The position numbers and the translations under genes were made by a program. Of a DNA stretch of 64,000 nucleotides, positions 61,989-64,000 are shown in pieces. The stretch is taken from contig CAZLDG010000001.1 of assembly GCA_964558405.1 (NCBI GenBank), positions 19,777 through 83,776 on the forward strand, read 5' to 3'. Each line of letters begins with the position of its first letter. Positions within the stretch are counted from its first letter, which is position 1. Origin of the DNA: Thioglobus_B sp964558405 (GTDB taxonomy: Bacteria; Pseudomonadota; Gammaproteobacteria; PS1; Pseudothioglobaceae). The notes under the pieces were generated by a model that was not told where the DNA came from, searched no databases, and saw only the letters and a program-made list of their open reading frames with translations.

Positions 61989-63881
61989 TTAGAATGAATA
62001 TTTAAAGCCAATTTGTACGTTAGACGAAGCTTCTAACTGACCAAACTGCGTATTGGCATCACCCCAATACTTGTTGTACTCAGCTGTTACTTGCGTATCA
62101 TCATCAATTGAGAACTCAGCATCTAAACGGTTCCACTTGCCACCGTTTTCTTCAAACATAAAGATGTTGTTCCAACGATGCTCGCCTGAAGCACCGAATG
62201 GCTTAGATAAGAATAAAGAATAGAATTCTTTGTTTTCTTCTGCTTTGTTAAAGCCGTTAGTCATGTGCATAGTCGCATAGTCTGACGTATACCTTGCCAT
62301 TGTTGTACTGCCAATAGTTGATGTTGTATCAATAAAGTCCAAGTTACGATCTTGAATAAACTGCAGCGACACCATCATATTAGTTAGTGCGGTAATATCA
62401 GCACCTAACACATACTTAAATCGGTCGCCTTTTTGCATGGTTAAAGCAGAAGTTAAATTACCAAAACTAAGCTGTGTCTTGTCCATTACTGGAGAATATA
62501 CATCTTTCTGGTAAAGTGCCTCACCGCGAATCACTACTGGACCCAACTCTTCAGTTTCGATTGCCATATCAACAGATCCGCCAAGGTTTGTGGCTCTTTT
62601 GACTTTCTGCTCAAAAGTTAGAACACCGTACTGACCAGCGTCTCCACCATACGCTGTATTGCCATCCAAGCTAGTTAAAGTGAACTTAGTTCCGTTGGAG
62701 TTCACATCATTAACTTTTAGCAATTCTCCAGAAGAGTTTCTCCAGGTTAGGTCAACAATAGGGTTTTTATCATAGTTGTACGATGCATTTAGTGAGTAGT
62801 TTAATCCGTCTGTTGTACTGTTTTTATATCTTAAGGCTAAATCTACATCAGAATCCGATGGCATTTCATACTTCCATTGGGAAGTAATACCGGCAAACGA
62901 ATCAAATGTTGCAAACGTGGTGTTACCCATGTACTCAAACATACTATCTGGATTAGAAGTATCAAACGCAGCACTAGTACTGGCATTATCCAAGTTGGTA
63001 TCTTGGCCTGCACCATAGTTATAAAGTGTAGCAGCACCATCAGCACCACCACCAATACCCATTGCCGCAACTGTAGCTGCATTGTAGGTAACAAATCCAG
63101 CAACATTGTGATTGGTAGTCGCTTTCAGGTTGGCACCAAAAATACTATAGAATCCAGATGCAATCGCACCCATATCTGGGGCAATCGCTAAAAAACCATT
63201 TTCTTTACCAGTCATAGAATCCACGCCTTTCATTATGAAAGCATGCCCTTGGTTATGCGCCTTATTTGTTGAAGATGTTCTTACCGAAGTATCAATACTT
63301 CTATCTAGACCAGCAAAAACATTTTCTTTTGGTTGAGAAAGTACTACTTGGACATTAGAACCATCCTCCAACTCTTTTTCAGCGTTTAGCATCCATACCG
63401 GAATACGTGAATCTTCCATTTGGTTCTGTGCCATTTCTGAATAATCGGTAGGATTAATCATATCCAGCAGCTTCATGCCATCGGCCGTACCCCAAACTAC
63501 TTGCTGTTTACCAGCGCGGATTGACCAGTCTTCATACTCAGTATCAATATAGGCTTCACGCAGTGCATCGCGCTGTGTATAAGACTCATTACTATCATGT
63601 TTACCAATACCTTCACCGTCAGTAAAAGCTTGTAATTCCATGTGGTAAGTTGCACCTTCTCTTACGCCATCCAGATCACCATCAATGTAAATCCTGGCGG
63701 CTGTTTCAGTTTTAAACGTATCCTTTCCATGTGCAGATGCTGCACCAATAGTGGTGCCAGACTCTGTGAATTGTGCAGATTCATGCACAATCTTACCAGT
63801 TACTTCAGCCTCAGCCAAAGCCACCGATGATGAAAATACCGCAGCCAAGGCCAGCGATAAAGTGATGTTATGTTGTTTCAT
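61989..63881 (-). CDS. DUF1302 family outer-membrane protein
   Basis: From the ATG at 63881 (behind AAGGGGAAAG) the protein has 630 residues. It has a signal peptide (about 1-23, ending VALAEA) and a beta-rich barrel ending in Phe. YIDTEYEDWSIRAGKQQVVWG and the following LLDMINPTDY match the DUF1302 family. Members are found with MMPL-type RND transporters, often with a DUF1329 lipoprotein-like partner, which is not seen inside this window. Function is unproven; export or uptake of hydrophobic compounds is the usual suggestion. Confidence 0.85.
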   Translation of the reverse strand: MKQHNITLSLALAAVFSSSVALAEAEVTGKIVHESAQFTESGTTIGAASAHGKDTFKTETAARIYIDGDLDGVREGATYHMELQAFTDGEGIGKHDSNESYTQRDALREAYIDTEYEDWSIRAGKQQVVWGTADGMKLLDMINPTDYSEMAQNQMEDSRIPVWMLNAEKELEDGSNVQVVLSQPKENVFAGLDRSIDTSVRTSSTNKAHNQGHAFIMKGVDSMTGKENGFLAIAPDMGAIASGFYSIFGANLKATTNHNVAGFVTYNAATVAAMGIGGGADGAATLYNYGAGQDTNLDNASTSAAFDTSNPDSMFEYMGNTTFATFDSFAGITSQWKYEMPSDSDVDLALRYKNSTTDGLNYSLNASYNYDKNPIVDLTWRNSSGELLKVNDVNSNGTKFTLTSLDGNTAYGGDAGQYGVLTFEQKVKRATNLGGSVDMAIETEELGPVVIRGEALYQKDVYSPVMDKTQLSFGNLTSALTMQKGDRFKYVLGADITALTNMMVSLQFIQDRNLDFIDTTSTIGSTTMARYTSDYATMHMTNGFNKAEENKEFYSLFLSKPFGASGEHRWNNIFMFEENGGKWNRLDAEFSIDDDTQVTAEYNKYWGDANTQFGQLEASSNVQIGFKYSF

Positions 63882-63926
63882 TATTCTTTCCCCTTTTGTA
63901 ATGAATTTTCCGTTGTTGGAATATAG

Positions 63927-63959
63927 AAAAAGGTTTGACTGCAATAGTCAAACCTTTTT
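63927..63959. terminator. Perfect 14-bp hairpin, probable terminator of the gene entering from the right
   Basis: AAAAAGGTTTGACT and AGTCAAACCTTTTT flank a 5-nt loop, making a symmetrical hairpin that would end in T's on either strand. It sits upstream of the DUF1302 gene and just downstream of coding sequence that probably enters from beyond 64000. Confidence 0.8.
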
Positions 63960-63966
63960 AATAGAT

Positions 63967-64000
63967 TTATTTAATTTTCTTAGGCATCTTGCGTAACGTT
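63967..64000 (-). CDS. Possible C-terminal end of a minus-strand gene (partial)
   Basis: On the minus strand the last bases read as an open frame ending MPKKIK and a TAA at 63967, just before the hairpin. Only about ten codons are visible, and another frame with a stop at 63980 is also open. The product cannot be named. Confidence 0.25.
   Translation of the reverse strand, partial: TLRKMPKKIK

Noticed and set aside
1..64000. CRISPR arrays, insertion sequences, prophage or integrase genes
   Set aside because: No regular spaced repeats, transposase-like motifs, terminal inverted repeats with target duplications, or phage structural genes were seen.

Overview
The window is an AT-rich, densely packed chromosomal segment of a Gram-negative gammaproteobacterium. 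Evidence for this is the LptD/BamA/Skp/LpxD/LpxA outer-membrane set, an E. coli-type isc operon, the hflK-hflC-hisZ and divergent metG/apbC arrangements, ApaG/ApaH and sigma-32. Compact gene spacing, the NnrS/hemerythrin cluster and an MMPL-type RND exporter paired with a DUF1302 outer-membrane protein suggest a marine lineage, perhaps near the SUP05/Thioglobus sulfur oxidisers. That placement is inference from gene content only. I see no insertion sequence, prophage, CRISPR array, rRNA or obvious pseudogene, and no gene-free stretch longer than about 190 bp.

Layout. 1-2.5 kb (minus): hflK, hflC and the start of hisZ. 2.6-6.4 kb (plus): lptD, surA, rlmB. 6.4-10.7 kb (minus): MoxR ATPase, NnrS, hemerythrin-like protein, HExxH/VWA protein and rhodanese, the most distinctive accessory cluster. 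10.8-12.7 kb (plus): ybeD, lipB, lipA for lipoate. 12.7-17.4 kb (minus): an RND pump and its membrane fusion protein. 17.6-20.5 kb (plus): pdxA, rsmA, apaG, apaH, with dapF convergent. 21.3-33.4 kb (plus): a DUF971 gene, rseP, bamA, skp, lpxD, fabZ, lpxA, murJ, yggX, gmk, then rpoH, groES and groEL. 33.5-37.7 kb (plus): parE, queC, acpP, fabF. 37.7-39.9 kb (minus): prlC and a small membrane protein. 40-41.6 kb (plus): azlC, azlD, bactofilin. 41.6-43.7 kb (minus): metG with tRNA-Ser(GGA) 8 bp behind it. 43.8-45.4 kb (plus): apbC and an unknown gene. 45.4-50.5 kb (minus): iscR-iscS-iscU-iscA-hscB-hscA-fdx. 50.6-58.8 kb (minus): a packed run lysC, ilvE, a zinc-finger gene, aroK, tolC, an M61 peptidase, ttcA, an lpxL-like gene and cysE. 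58.9-63.9 kb (minus): an MMPL-family RND exporter and a DUF1302 outer-membrane protein.

The genes fall into a few working groups: outer-membrane assembly and lipid A synthesis (lptD, surA, bamA, skp, lpxD, fabZ, lpxA, lpxL-like, rseP); protein quality control (hflKC, rpoH, groESL, prlC, M61 peptidase); Fe-S and sulfur metabolism (cysE, isc operon, apbC, lipA, ttcA, queC); amino-acid synthesis (hisZ, dapF, lysC, ilvE, aroK); and export (two RND systems and a TolC-type channel). Start codons were re-chosen at several genes from family alignment, ribosome binding sites and -10 hexamers. A -10-like hexamer lies about 30 nt before the start codon at many leading genes.
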